Shown: one piece after another, positions 7,733 to 13,367 of the stretch
How the letters are laid out: the number at the start of each line of letters is the position of its first letter
How positions within the stretch are numbered: the first letter of the stretch is position 1
IMG/VR virus record: IMGVR_UViG_3300035703_000259
Location: 1-34,869 of that record
Length of the DNA stretch: 34,869 nt
Origin: a virus
Reading direction: 5' to 3' (one strand)
The notes under the pieces: generated by a model
Database searches by the model: none
What the model saw: the letters and a program-made list of their open reading frames with translations, nothing else
What the model was told of the DNA's origin: nothing
Made by a program: the position numbers and the translations under genes

Positions 7733-7905
7733 TTCCCAAACCCCTCTTCTCTCATGCAGTGCAAATCGCTTGAAGCAATTTCCTCTGGGTCATCTTCCGG
7801 CCACGCATCGTGGGACGCCTCGGCCATCAGCTTGAGTTCCGCTTCCGGCCAGCCCGTCACAGCCATGTACTCCGTGTAGCGGCGCATCCACTCGTCACGG
7901 CTCAT
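7729..7905 (-). CDS. Hypothetical protein ending REEGFGK (58 aa)
   Basis: The frame reads MSRDEWMRRYTEYMAVTGWP followed by an acidic C-terminal half and ends REEGFGK. Both its own ATG and its stop lie in copies of the same 21-base junction (7902-7922 and 7729-7749), so it is flanked by direct repeats. No family is recognised. Codon-level overlap (ATGA at both ends) and an embedded GAAGAGG ribosome site support expression. Confidence 0.75.
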   Translation of the reverse strand: MSRDEWMRRYTEYMAVTGWPEAELKLMAEASHDAWPEDDPEEIASSDLHCMREEGFGK

Positions 7906-8432
7906 TTCCCAAACCCCTCTTCCCGTCCGTGATTAACATGAAATCCGTAATCAACTTCCGCCTTCTTGCGGGATGCAATCGCGTCTTTCATGTCATCAAA
8001 ATACCCAAGAAAAATGCACCGCTTCTGGTGAACCAATTGCGCCTGCCACCTTCCCCGTTTGGACGCATACGTCACGCCGGTCACTCCGCTGCTATTTGCG
8101 CTGCTCAGCTTTGCGTTTTTTGCATTGTCTGAAACAGTAACAACCCGAAGGTTTGCGATCTTATTGTCCGCACCGTTCCCGTTTATGTGGTCGATCACAC
8201 CAGTCGGCCACTCGCCATAGTGCATAGCCCAAGCAATCTGATGCGCGTGATAATTCACACTATCAATCGCCCCCTGCCTGTAGCGCCCGCCGGAAACGTA
8301 AGTAAACGCCTCCTTGTTAGCCCACTGCGTGTTCCAACTAGCGGGATGCCCATCGTAGAACCGCCATACCAAACGGCCTGTGTCGGGGTCATAATCCAAA
8401 CGCTGCTTTAAGTAGCTTACGTCATGTTTCAT
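7902..8432 (-). CDS. HNH endonuclease with AP2-type DNA-binding domain (176 aa)
   Basis: The start MKHDVSYLKQRLDYDPDTG overlaps the upstream stop as ATGA; a longer opening at 8519 is not needed. The N-terminal half has the typical homing-endonuclease layout (DPDTGRLVWR, then HQIAWAMHYGEWP and the catalytic IDHINGNGADNKIANLR). The C-terminal half (SGVTGVTYASKRGRWQAQ, then FLGYFDDMKDAI) is an AP2/ERF-type beta-sheet DNA-binding domain. Such free-standing genes are selfish invaders in phages. It ends REEGFGK like its neighbour, so its junction was either acquired or adapted. Confidence 0.9.
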   Translation of the reverse strand: MKHDVSYLKQRLDYDPDTGRLVWRFYDGHPASWNTQWANKEAFTYVSGGRYRQGAIDSVNYHAHQIAWAMHYGEWPTGVIDHINGNGADNKIANLRVVTVSDNAKNAKLSSANSSGVTGVTYASKRGRWQAQLVHQKRCIFLGYFDDMKDAIASRKKAEVDYGFHVNHGREEGFGK

Positions 8433-8686
8433 TCTCCGAACCCTTCCAAATATAGTTCGATGGCTCGAATGCAGATGTCCACTGTGCACGCATCCAACAG
8501 CATCGCCTCCCACGCACACAGCAGCTTGCGATCAACCGGCTTCTGTTCGTGCTTGGCGATCATGTCGCAGAGAGCGCGGAAAGCGCCGCCAGCTTTATAC
8601 ATCAGCGTGACGTTATTGACGCCGTACTCGCTCCGCTTCGCAGCTTCGATCAGCACCCAGTCTTCTGGTGTTTGTGTGTCAGTCAT
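8429..8686 (-). CDS. Hypothetical protein, paralogue of the 90-aa protein at 9315 (85 aa)
   Basis: Both this and the 90-aa gene begin MTDT...DWVL-EAAKR. Both contain LCDMI-KHEQ-PVD-KLLCA in the middle and end E-FG(E/K). They are clearly diverged copies of one gene, separated by the Ala-rich gene. The shared pattern also occurs in other phages as small proteins of unknown function. The ATG overlaps the Ala-rich gene's stop and its stop overlaps the HNH-AP2 gene, both as ATGA. Confidence 0.8.
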   Translation of the reverse strand: MTDTQTPEDWVLIEAAKRSEYGVNNVTLMYKAGGAFRALCDMIAKHEQKPVDRKLLCAWEAMLLDACTVDICIRAIELYLEGFGE

Positions 8687-9318
8687 GCCACCACCCCATA
8701 ATCCGCAGGCCGCGCAGGGATTTTATCCGGTGATGCAAAGCCAAACTTCGGCAGGAAATAAAACGGCTTACCGTCGCGCTTCAGGATTTTACCCCCTTGG
8801 ATTTCAGACGACGCATACCCTGCCGCACCCCATGCCGCACCCCATGCCGCATCCCCTGCCGCATACCCTGCCGCAACCCATGCCGCATCCCCTGCCGCAT
8901 ACCCTGCCGCATCCCATGCCGCATCCCCTGCCGCAACCTTTCGCCAGCCAGCAACGTCTAGCGTGTCCATATACCACCAGAAGTCGAGCAACTTGTTCCA
9001 CTGGTCGCCGATGACCTTAGCAGGGTCGGTCAGCACAATGGCCGGTGCGCCGTCGATCTTGTCGTTCGTATTGCGCAACAGAACAGCATGGGCGCGGCTG
9101 ATATTCAGTAGCCTGGCCGTTGCTTTATCCGCTTCCGCCTGCTTGGTGTCTTTGAGCATCATCGCATCCCATCCACCAACAACGTGCAGCACTTGGCCTT
9201 GCGCGCACATACAGGACAGGTTGCCGTCTTCGTAGCTACCCATGTCGATCAATGAACCCTTATAAGGCTTGCCTTCGTCGGTGTTCCAACGGGCGATCAG
9301 TTCGTTAATGTTGTTCAT
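8683..9318 (-). CDS. Protein with Ala-rich AAGDAAW tandem repeats (211 aa)
   Basis: The ATG at 9318 overlaps the upstream stop as ATGA in the junction AAGAGGAATTTGGGAAATGA; a longer opening at 9414 is rejected. The N-terminal 125 residues look globular (INELIARWNTDEGKPYKGS..., DLxCMCAQG, LLNISRAHAVLLRNT). From about residue 145 a series of four-residue units (DAAW, DAAG, YAAG, VAAG, GAAW) is encoded by ten 12-base DNA repeats. The last 45 residues are basic and then aromatic. Similar AAW/AAR-repeat proteins occur in phages, but I know no function. Confidence 0.82.
   Translation of the reverse strand: MNNINELIARWNTDEGKPYKGSLIDMGSYEDGNLSCMCAQGQVLHVVGGWDAMMLKDTKQAEADKATARLLNISRAHAVLLRNTNDKIDGAPAIVLTDPAKVIGDQWNKLLDFWWYMDTLDVAGWRKVAAGDAAWDAAGYAAGDAAWVAAGYAAGDAAWGAAWGAAGYASSEIQGGKILKRDGKPFYFLPKFGFASPDKIPARPADYGVVA
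8821..8940. repeat. Tandem 12-base repeat, ten units
   Basis: Units beginning TGCCGCA recur every 12 bases at 8821, 8833, 8845, 8857, 8869, 8881, 8893, 8905, 8917 and 8929, with the variable remainder a/c/t, c/a, ccc/t. On the minus strand this encodes the (D/Y/V/G)AA(W/G) peptide repeat. Repeat number is likely to vary by slippage or recombination in frame, because each unit is four codons. Confidence 0.93.
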
Positions 9319-9587
9319 TTCCCAAATTCCTCTTCCCACAACGTGATGGCGAGGACGGCAAAGTCTGCCTTGTAGCCATCTGCAACCCACCTCCTGTGCG
9401 CCTCCCGCGCACACAGCAGCTTGGGATCAACCGGCGGCTGCTCATGCTTCAAGATCATGTCGCAAAGCGGGCTGTATATTTCATGGGTGATATAGGAATG
9501 CTGCAACTGGTTGAGGGTGTATATCCCCTCCCACCCACACCGCTTCGCGGCTTCGAGCAGCACCCAGTCTGGTGGTGTGTCGGTCAT
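9315..9587 (-). CDS. Hypothetical protein, paralogue of the 85-aa protein at 8429 (90 aa)
   Basis: It begins MTDTPPDWVLLEAAKRCG, with a Cys-containing middle LCDMILKHEQPPVDPKLLCA, and ends EEEFGK. It is the better-preserved copy of a pair with the 85-aa protein. The ATG overlaps the stop of the 36-aa membrane protein. The terminal codons GAAGAGGAATTTGGG serve as ribosome site for the next gene. Function is unknown. Confidence 0.8.
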   Translation of the reverse strand: MTDTPPDWVLLEAAKRCGWEGIYTLNQLQHSYITHEIYSPLCDMILKHEQPPVDPKLLCAREAHRRWVADGYKADFAVLAITLWEEEFGK

Positions 9588-9694
9588 ATCAGTTTACTCC
9601 CGGCTTCCCATCCAAACCGCGCACAAAAGGCTATCACAAATGTTGCCATACCAAATGCAACGATAGCCATTAGAATGTCGATAAATTGCTGCAT
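9584..9694 (-). CDS. Small membrane protein (36 aa)
   Basis: The frame reads MQQFIDILMAIVAFGMATFV then IAFCARFGWEAGSKLI: a single membrane segment from about residue 5 to 24 with a short polar tail. It is preceded by an AAGGAAAGAG ribosome site, 4 bases before the ATG, and overlaps the next gene as ATGA. It is too short for family assignment; regular spacing, ribosome site and coupling support it as real. Confidence 0.68.
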   Translation of the reverse strand: MQQFIDILMAIVAFGMATFVIAFCARFGWEAGSKLI

Positions 9695-9705
9695 ATCTCT
9701 TTCCT

Positions 9706-9921
9706 TCATACAACAGTGATCTTTACGTCATAGGCCCACGCAACAAGGTCGACCTGCTCTGCCTCAGTCATTGGGCCGTGCAGCTTCCCGGACACTATGA
9801 TTGCCTTTGCAAGCTCCTGCGAACCTTCGACCAGCTTGGCATAATACTGAGCATCACTCTCCTTGCTGGGCAGTTTGTGCGCTTCAATGCGCTTTGGGTT
9901 GCGGGTCATGAAAGCGTTCAT
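9706..9921 (-). CDS. Hypothetical protein (71 aa)
   Basis: The product begins MNAFMTRNPKRIEAHKLPS, has a helical middle (YYAKLVEGSQELAKAIIVSG) and ends with VAWAYDVKITVV. The ATG overlaps the preceding stop as ATGA. No family is recognised and no membrane segment is visible. It is separated from the next gene by only 11 bases, which contain that gene's ribosome site. Confidence 0.75.
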   Translation of the reverse strand: MNAFMTRNPKRIEAHKLPSKESDAQYYAKLVEGSQELAKAIIVSGKLHGPMTEAEQVDLVAWAYDVKITVV

Positions 9922-10043
9922 CGCACGGTCTCCGCAGGCTTGCAGCTTGTGACGATAACCTTGTCACCCTTGCTCTTTGGCGTCCGTTCAATGACAATTG
10001 GCTTGATACCCTTTAGGGCGAGGAAGTCCCGATAGCTGATCAC
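9918..10043 (-). CDS. Hypothetical protein (41 aa, GTG start)
   Basis: The GTG at 10043 overlaps the upstream stop as GTGA and is preceded by AAGGAG nine bases upstream, a better signal than the longer opening at 10112. The protein is MISYRDFLALKGIKPIVIER followed by a basic strand-rich part and ends PAETVR. It resembles short phage proteins with a DFLALKGIKP start, but function is unknown. Confidence 0.7.
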   Translation of the reverse strand: MISYRDFLALKGIKPIVIERTPKSKGDKVIVTSCKPAETVR

Positions 10044-10132
10044 AGTGCCAACTCCTTTGCGAGTGCGACTGTGCAGATGAAACCCATCATAAAGGTCATG
10101 GCTGCGGTCCAAATCATTTCGCTGCGTGTCAT
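10040..10132 (-). CDS. Tiny membrane protein (30 aa)
   Basis: The sequence MTRSEMIWTAAMTFMMGFIC continues to a short polar end (KELAL). Residues 6-25 form one Met/Phe-rich membrane segment. The ATG is one base away from the stop of the 86-aa gene and the stop overlaps the next GTG as GTGA; the AAGGAG near its end is the ribosome site for that next gene. Short but well supported by context. Confidence 0.6.
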   Translation of the reverse strand: MTRSEMIWTAAMTFMMGFICTVALAKELAL

Positions 10133-10133
10133 T

Positions 10134-10394
10134 TCACATTGCTCCCTTTGCGCGGGCTTTGTCGTACATACGCTTGTACTGCGCCGCCTTGGTCATTTCG
10201 TATTGATAGTCGCGGCTGGTGATGTGCTTGCCTGCAACGCGCTTGGCAGTGGCAATCTTTGCCAGCGCCTGAATGCGGTCATGGTCGAGGCGCATGGACC
10301 CCATCGCGTGATACTGCTTTGATGACTGGTAGCCAATGATCCAGAACTTTGCGATTGCCCGCTGGCGTTTGATGTATTCCTCTGAGTAGGTCAT
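10134..10394 (-). CDS. Hypothetical protein, first gene of the second leftward module (86 aa)
   Basis: The product is basic and helical (MTYSEEYIKRQRAIAKFWII, then QALAKIATAKRVAGKH and a C-terminal AAQYKRMYDKARAKG). It is not recognised. It lies 32 bases downstream of a promoter-like element (10426-10453) with the leader ACGAAGGGAGTTTAGAAAATG, almost the same leader as that of the first rightward gene at 13683. It should be one of the first proteins made from this module. Confidence 0.78.
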   Translation of the reverse strand: MTYSEEYIKRQRAIAKFWIIGYQSSKQYHAMGSMRLDHDRIQALAKIATAKRVAGKHITSRDYQYEMTKAAQYKRMYDKARAKGAM

Positions 10395-10425
10395 TTTCTA
10401 AACTCCCTTCGTTTCTATGCAGCCC

Positions 10426-10453
10426 ACTTTACGGCCAAAATCACACTGGTCAA
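10426..10453 (-). promoter_or_regulatory. Promoter candidate upstream of the 86-aa gene
   Basis: On the minus strand, TTGACC (10453-10448) and TAAAGT (10431-10426) are 16 bases apart. The distance from the -35 box to the leader ACGAAGGGA is the same as at the rightward promoter 13625-13652. Gene order, the break in the chain of overlapping genes, and the matching leader support it; activity is inferred. Confidence 0.62.
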
Positions 10454-10463
10454 TACCTGAATG

Positions 10464-10637
10464 CTATTTTTTTTCACCTTGCGTTGATTTTTGCCAAAAC
10501 TCCACGTCCCACTCGCTTTCAAAAGGCCAAGGCTTGAAGCGCCAGTCATCCGTCTTGACGTTCCGGCGCATTTGCCCATTGCGGAACTTGATGTCGATAA
10601 ATTCATGGGGAGGCCGTCTCCCTATGTTGTAAGGCAC
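10464..10637 (-). CDS. Hypothetical Trp-rich small protein (57 aa, GTG start uncertain)
   Basis: The informative part is RRPPHEFIDIKFRNGQMRRN followed by DDWRFKPWPFESEWDVEFWQ, which looks protein-like and unlike a shadow frame. The start is uncertain. The GTG at 10637 gives a short overlap (16 bases) with the previous gene, whereas the ATG at 10724 would overlap that gene almost entirely. No strong ribosome site is visible. Function is unknown. Confidence 0.6.
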   Translation of the reverse strand: MPYNIGRRPPHEFIDIKFRNGQMRRNVKTDDWRFKPWPFESEWDVEFWQKSTQGEKK

Positions 10638-10783
10638 TTGCGGCGAGCCTTGTCGATCTTGTCGAGCGTTCCCAGCGTGACACCGTGCTTGGCGGCGATT
10701 GCCACCTTCTGCATCTCCAGCCATGCAAGGTCTTTGTGAATGGCGTCGTTGTGATCCGCCCGTAGTGGTGTTCCTCTGGGCAT
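10622..10783 (-). CDS. Hypothetical small HTH-like protein (53 aa)
   Basis: The frame reads MPRGTPLRADHNDAIHKDLA then WLEMQKVAIAAKHGVTLGTL and a basic end. The segment VAIAAKHGVTLGTLDKI looks like a helix-turn-helix, so it may bind DNA. The ATG overlaps the stop of the 54-aa gene as TGATG. It is too short for secure family assignment. Confidence 0.65.
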   Translation of the reverse strand: MPRGTPLRADHNDAIHKDLAWLEMQKVAIAAKHGVTLGTLDKIDKARRKCLTT

Positions 10784-10947
10784 CACTTCGTCACCAAGTC
10801 GAAGTAGCGGCGTCCGTTCTCATCCTTCTTTATGATCGCCTTTACGGTTTTCACATTCTCGTTGATCCAGTTCACATAGTCGTCAAAGTGCGTTGAGCTT
10901 GTCGATACGCTCCCAGCTGTGGAGCGCGTGATTTTCTTATCGGTCAT
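10783..10947 (-). CDS. Hypothetical protein (54 aa)
   Basis: The product MTDKKITRSTAGSVSTSSTH continues with FDDYVNWINENVKTVKAIIK and ends GRRYFDLVTK. The ATG lies inside the last codons of the methyltransferase gene, 11 bases of overlap, with GAGGGA five bases upstream as ribosome site. That junction resembles the one at the methyltransferase start. Function is unknown. Confidence 0.7.
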   Translation of the reverse strand: MTDKKITRSTAGSVSTSSTHFDDYVNWINENVKTVKAIIKKDENGRRYFDLVTK

Positions 10948-11794
10948 AGGTTCCCTCTACCTTTTGAATGCGTTCACCGATCCGGCGCATGACCGGGACG
11001 GCCATTGAGTTTCCTAAAGCCTTGTATCGAGGCCCATCTGGGCAATCACCTGCTGATTTATTCCTCCAGGGGATTGCTGTGTAATTATCTGGGAAGCCTT
11101 GTAGGCGCTCTTGCTCTATTGGAGTTAGCCGCCTGACACCACCGCCATCAATGACGAATGCTTCTTCTTCTCGCAAGCATCCCGCCCCGCTTCTGGTAAG
11201 GCAAGGAAATACCCACCCAGTCCCCGATCTCTCTTTGATGACCGGCGGAGTATACCCCGACAAGCCTTGGCGCTCAAAAAGAACCGCTGCTGCACTGGCT
11301 GCGTCTCCAAGACATCCGACAACGAACACACGACGGCGGCGCTGGGCCACTCCGAAGAATTGAGCGTCAAGCACTCTGTAGGCGAACCCATACCCGAGTT
11401 CGACCAAGCCCCCGAGAATGGAACCAAAGTCCCTTCCTCCGTTCGATGACAAGACGCCGGGGACGTTCTCCCAAACCACCCATCTGGGCCGTGTTCTGTC
11501 AGCAAGCCTAAGAAATTCGAGCGCCAAGTTGCCACGGTCATCATCCAATCCGCCTCTGAGGCCAGCGATTGAGAAGGACTGGCAGGGCGTTCCTCCGACA
11601 AGAAGGTCAATTGGTCCATATTCGTTTGCCTCAATTGTTGTGAAGTCACCGTGTAGTGGGACATCAGGATAATGGTGTTGCAAGACAGCCCTTGGGAACG
11701 GCTCAATCTCGCTGAAGAAAGCTGGCTCCCAACCAAGAGGATGCCAAGCGGCTGTCGCAGCCTCAATGCCGCTGCAAACGCTGCCGTACCTCAT
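10937..11794 (-). CDS. DNA (cytosine-5) methyltransferase
   Basis: This 285-aa enzyme should transfer a methyl group from S-adenosylmethionine to C5 of cytosine in a specific DNA sequence. Motif I is GSVCSGIEAATAAW at residues 4-17. The catalytic Cys is in PCQSFS at 70-75 (C71). ENVPG lies at 109-113, QRRRR at 151-155 and GNSMAV at 261-266, preceded by LTPIEQERLQGFPDNYT. All core motifs are intact. The target-recognition region (about 165-220) is short. No restriction endonuclease gene is adjacent, so it is an orphan enzyme that may protect phage DNA or affect expression (inference). The ATG overlaps the initiator stop as ATGA. Confidence 0.95.
   Translation of the reverse strand: MRYGSVCSGIEAATAAWHPLGWEPAFFSEIEPFPRAVLQHHYPDVPLHGDFTTIEANEYGPIDLLVGGTPCQSFSIAGLRGGLDDDRGNLALEFLRLADRTRPRWVVWENVPGVLSSNGGRDFGSILGGLVELGYGFAYRVLDAQFFGVAQRRRRVFVVGCLGDAASAAAVLFERQGLSGYTPPVIKERSGTGWVFPCLTRSGAGCLREEEAFVIDGGGVRRLTPIEQERLQGFPDNYTAIPWRNKSAGDCPDGPRYKALGNSMAVPVMRRIGERIQKVEGTYDR
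10939..10957 (-). repeat. Gene-junction sequence related to 11793-11811
   Basis: On the minus strand GAGGGAACCTATGACCGAT here and GAAGGGACTTATGACCGAT at 11793-11811 match at 16 of 19 positions. Both encode the C-terminal EGTYDR of the upstream gene, and both carry a GGGA ribosome site. Here the internal ATG is used as a gene start; at the other copy the gene start is a few bases further on. Confidence 0.8.
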
Positions 11795-12447
11795 CGGTCA
11801 TAAGTCCCTTCGAGCAGTTTGATGAATGTGCTGGGCTGAAGCAGGAAGTCGAAGTTTGCTCGCCAGCCTCTGTCGTTGTCTCCGCACAGGAATTTCGATT
11901 TGTCGATGGCTGACAGCGCCTTGGACCAGTCTGCCGCTTCTGGATATTCCTTAATCCGCGCTTGCACCTGTCGTCTACGTGCTTCCGTTACCTTGGAGAC
12001 TTTCGGTAGGCCACGGTCAGCAGCCAGATCATTCCAAGCGTCAACGACATCGTGGACAGAGAGGTCATCGTCAGATGACATATCCTTTGGTGTGTTTTGA
12101 TGTATCTCTGATGTATTGGGTGACACTGTGTCAGGGGTGGGGTGACTGTCTGTCAGGGGTGGGGTGACACTGTGTCGGGGGTGACAATCTGTCAGGGGTG
12201 ATAAAATCCAGTATTTATTGCCCTTACCAGTTACCTCATCGCGGCGAACAAAACCCGCCTCCTCCAGCTCTCTGATGATGCGCTGGATTGACCTCGCAGC
12301 CATGCTTGCCTTGATAGCCAACCGATTGATTGATGGCCAGCAAAGACCTTCGTCGTTCGCCCAATCAGCAAGCGCCAATAGGACCAGTTTCTGGGTGGAT
12401 GATAGGTCTGTGCGTTCCCAGACGGCGGTCATGATCCGTATGCTCAT
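11791..12447 (-). CDS. Replication initiator-like protein with winged helix (218 aa)
   Basis: Residues 1-85 form a helix_turn_helix_36-type winged helix (LSSTQKLVLLALADWANDEG, WPSINRLAIKASMAARSI, IIRELEEAGFVRRDE). This domain is typical of phage replication proteins of the lambda O kind. A low-complexity linker (about 86-120, Pro/Thr/Ser/His rich) is encoded by an iteron array. The C-terminal region (VHDVVDAWNDLAADRGLP, then ALSAIDKSKFLCG and GWRANFDFLLQ) resembles the C-terminal part found in such initiators. No helicase gene follows, so it would have to recruit a host helicase. The architecture strongly suggests origin binding; direct evidence is lacking. Confidence 0.85.
   Translation of the reverse strand: MSIRIMTAVWERTDLSSTQKLVLLALADWANDEGLCWPSINRLAIKASMAARSIQRIIRELEEAGFVRRDEVTGKGNKYWILSPLTDCHPRHSVTPPLTDSHPTPDTVSPNTSEIHQNTPKDMSSDDDLSVHDVVDAWNDLAADRGLPKVSKVTEARRRQVQARIKEYPEAADWSKALSAIDKSKFLCGDNDRGWRANFDFLLQPSTFIKLLEGTYDR
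11793..11811 (-). repeat. Gene-junction sequence related to 10939-10957
   Basis: This is the second copy of the EGTYDR/ATGACCGAT junction, at the end of the initiator gene and the start of the methyltransferase gene. The initiator and the methyltransferase are unrelated proteins with the same last six residues, which points to junction reuse and not to common ancestry of the genes. Confidence 0.8.
12118..12200. repeat. Four dyad-symmetric iterons: candidate replication origin
   Basis: Four copies of GGGTGAC-n5-GTC(A/G)GGG lie at TGAC positions 12121, 12143, 12165 and 12182 (steps 22, 22, 17). Copy 1 contains the perfect palindrome TGACAC-T-GTGTCA. They sit inside the linker of the initiator gene and are flanked by AT-richer DNA on both sides (about 12076-12117 and 12201-12220). 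This is the same plan as the lambda origin in gene O. The function is inferred. Confidence 0.75.
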
Positions 12448-12506
12448 AACGCAATGCCTTGCGCGAGACGGAATACGTTTGTAGAAAATGTCATTAGCAT
12501 TGCCAT
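12444..12506 (-). CDS. Possible 20-aa coupled leader peptide before the initiator
   Basis: An ATG at 12506 preceded by CCGGAGA opens MAMLMTFSTNVFRLAQGIAL, whose stop overlaps the initiator ATG as ATGA. The geometry matches the rest of the operon, and the initiator itself has no obvious ribosome site, so coupling may matter. The peptide is too short to prove as a gene. Confidence 0.35.
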   Translation of the reverse strand: MAMLMTFSTNVFRLAQGIAL

Positions 12507-12578
12507 GTTCTCCGGTGGCGGTGTAGGGCGGGGAAGCGGAGCGTCAACTCCATCCTCGCCCGCCTTTCATAACACAAT

Positions 12579-12938
12579 TCAATCGTCGTTCAAAGCGCCA
12601 TATTTGACGCTGGATGTCCGCCGCAGGCCCAAGTGATGATTGACTGTCGTCCTATCAATTTGCAGGTGAGCCGCGATCCTGTCTGCGTTCCAGCGCATTT
12701 CGTGGTGCAGCCTTTGGATAAACTCCCGGCGCGCCGCAACTAGGTGCTTTACCCGTGACCGGCTGAAAATGTCCTCAATTGACACACCGTGCCGCTGGGT
12801 GACTGTGCGCTTTATGTCATCCATCTTGAAGCTGGTGTAGACCGGCACTTTAACGGCGACTGGAGCCATCAGCATTGCCCGCCGAGGTGGCCGTGGAAGC
12901 GGTGTCGCTCGCTGGCGGTTGGTGGTAATTCTAATCAT
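12579..12938 (-). CDS. DnaA domain IV-like DNA-binding protein (119 aa)
   Basis: After a basic, proline-rich N-terminus (residues 1-35), residues 40-105 look like the C-terminal DNA-binding domain of DnaA. It shows VTQRHGVSIEDIFSRSRVKH, then LVAARREFIQRLHHEMRW with the Arg-containing helix. ADRIAAHLQIDRTTVNHHL corresponds to the DnaA signature helix (normally ...DHTTV-H). The AAA+ ATPase domain of DnaA is absent. It could bind DnaA boxes or phage sites to assist or compete in initiation (inference). It lies just upstream of the initiator gene, with GAAGGGAC eight bases before its ATG. Confidence 0.85.
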   Translation of the reverse strand: MIRITTNRQRATPLPRPPRRAMLMAPVAVKVPVYTSFKMDDIKRTVTQRHGVSIEDIFSRSRVKHLVAARREFIQRLHHEMRWNADRIAAHLQIDRTTVNHHLGLRRTSSVKYGALNDD

Positions 12939-12962
12939 TGTGTTTTGTCCCTTCTTTCTATA

Positions 12963-13367
12963 TTATTCGCCTGCGTCAGTTTTGGCGTGGCCGGGGCGTC
13001 GAGTTACTCCCTTCCTCCGCTCCGGCCTTATCTCCCGCAGATCGTGTGTCGGAAACAGTGCCTTGAAAAGCGCCTTGCGGATCGGCCAGTCCCTGCTGTC
13101 AACAGCCTTGGACCCCTTCACATCTTCCACGACTTCTCTGCCGCTCTGCAAATAGGCGAAGTCCGCAAGATAGCCTAACCGCCTGCCGTTATCGTGTTTG
13201 ACCTGTATGCCATTGATAACAAACCAAAATTGCGGAAACACGAGCAGGTCATCAATCTCACCAGCGGCCAGCATAACGTGCAGTTCATCACACCGTTTGG
13301 CTTCCGAAATGCTGTCGTGCTTGTGGCCGGTGGCGCAGTACGCCTTCTTAGCTTTCCACTTTTTCAC
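12963..13367 (-). CDS. DUF1064 family nuclease-like protein (134 aa, GTG start)
   Basis: The sequence shows the DUF1064 pattern: DSISEAKRCDELHVMLAAGE, then LLVFPQFWFVINGIQ, YLADFAYLQSGREVVEDVKG and IRKALFKALFPTHD. Family members are phage proteins with a PD-(D/E)xK-like core, related in fold to Holliday-junction resolvases and VRR-type nucleases. E-x-n-D...E-D-V-K-G supplies plausible metal ligands. A role in phage DNA recombination or branch processing is likely but not shown. The GTG start has AAGGAG six bases upstream and overlaps the HTH gene by 20 bases. Confidence 0.82.
   Translation of the reverse strand: MKKWKAKKAYCATGHKHDSISEAKRCDELHVMLAAGEIDDLLVFPQFWFVINGIQVKHDNGRRLGYLADFAYLQSGREVVEDVKGSKAVDSRDWPIRKALFKALFPTHDLREIRPERRKGVTRRPGHAKTDAGE

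Noticed and set aside
8821-8940. Possible CRISPR array
   Set aside because: Units are 12 bases, contiguous and without spacers; it is a coding tandem repeat.
8804-9001. Gly/Cys-rich frame (GCGMGCGRV repeats) within the repeat gene
   Set aside because: It is an alternate-frame translation of the 12-base repeat, so its periodicity is imposed by the DNA repeat.
10464-10724. Longer 86-residue version of the Trp-rich protein
   Set aside because: Its first part overlaps the 53-aa gene almost completely in another frame and is Arg/Gly/Ala-rich, like a shadow. Only the C-terminal part looks real.
12118-12200. Possible CRISPR or regulatory operator array
   Set aside because: Spacing is 17-22 bases without unique spacers. 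An operator array for the operon is unlikely deep within the coding sequence; the origin interpretation fits the context better.
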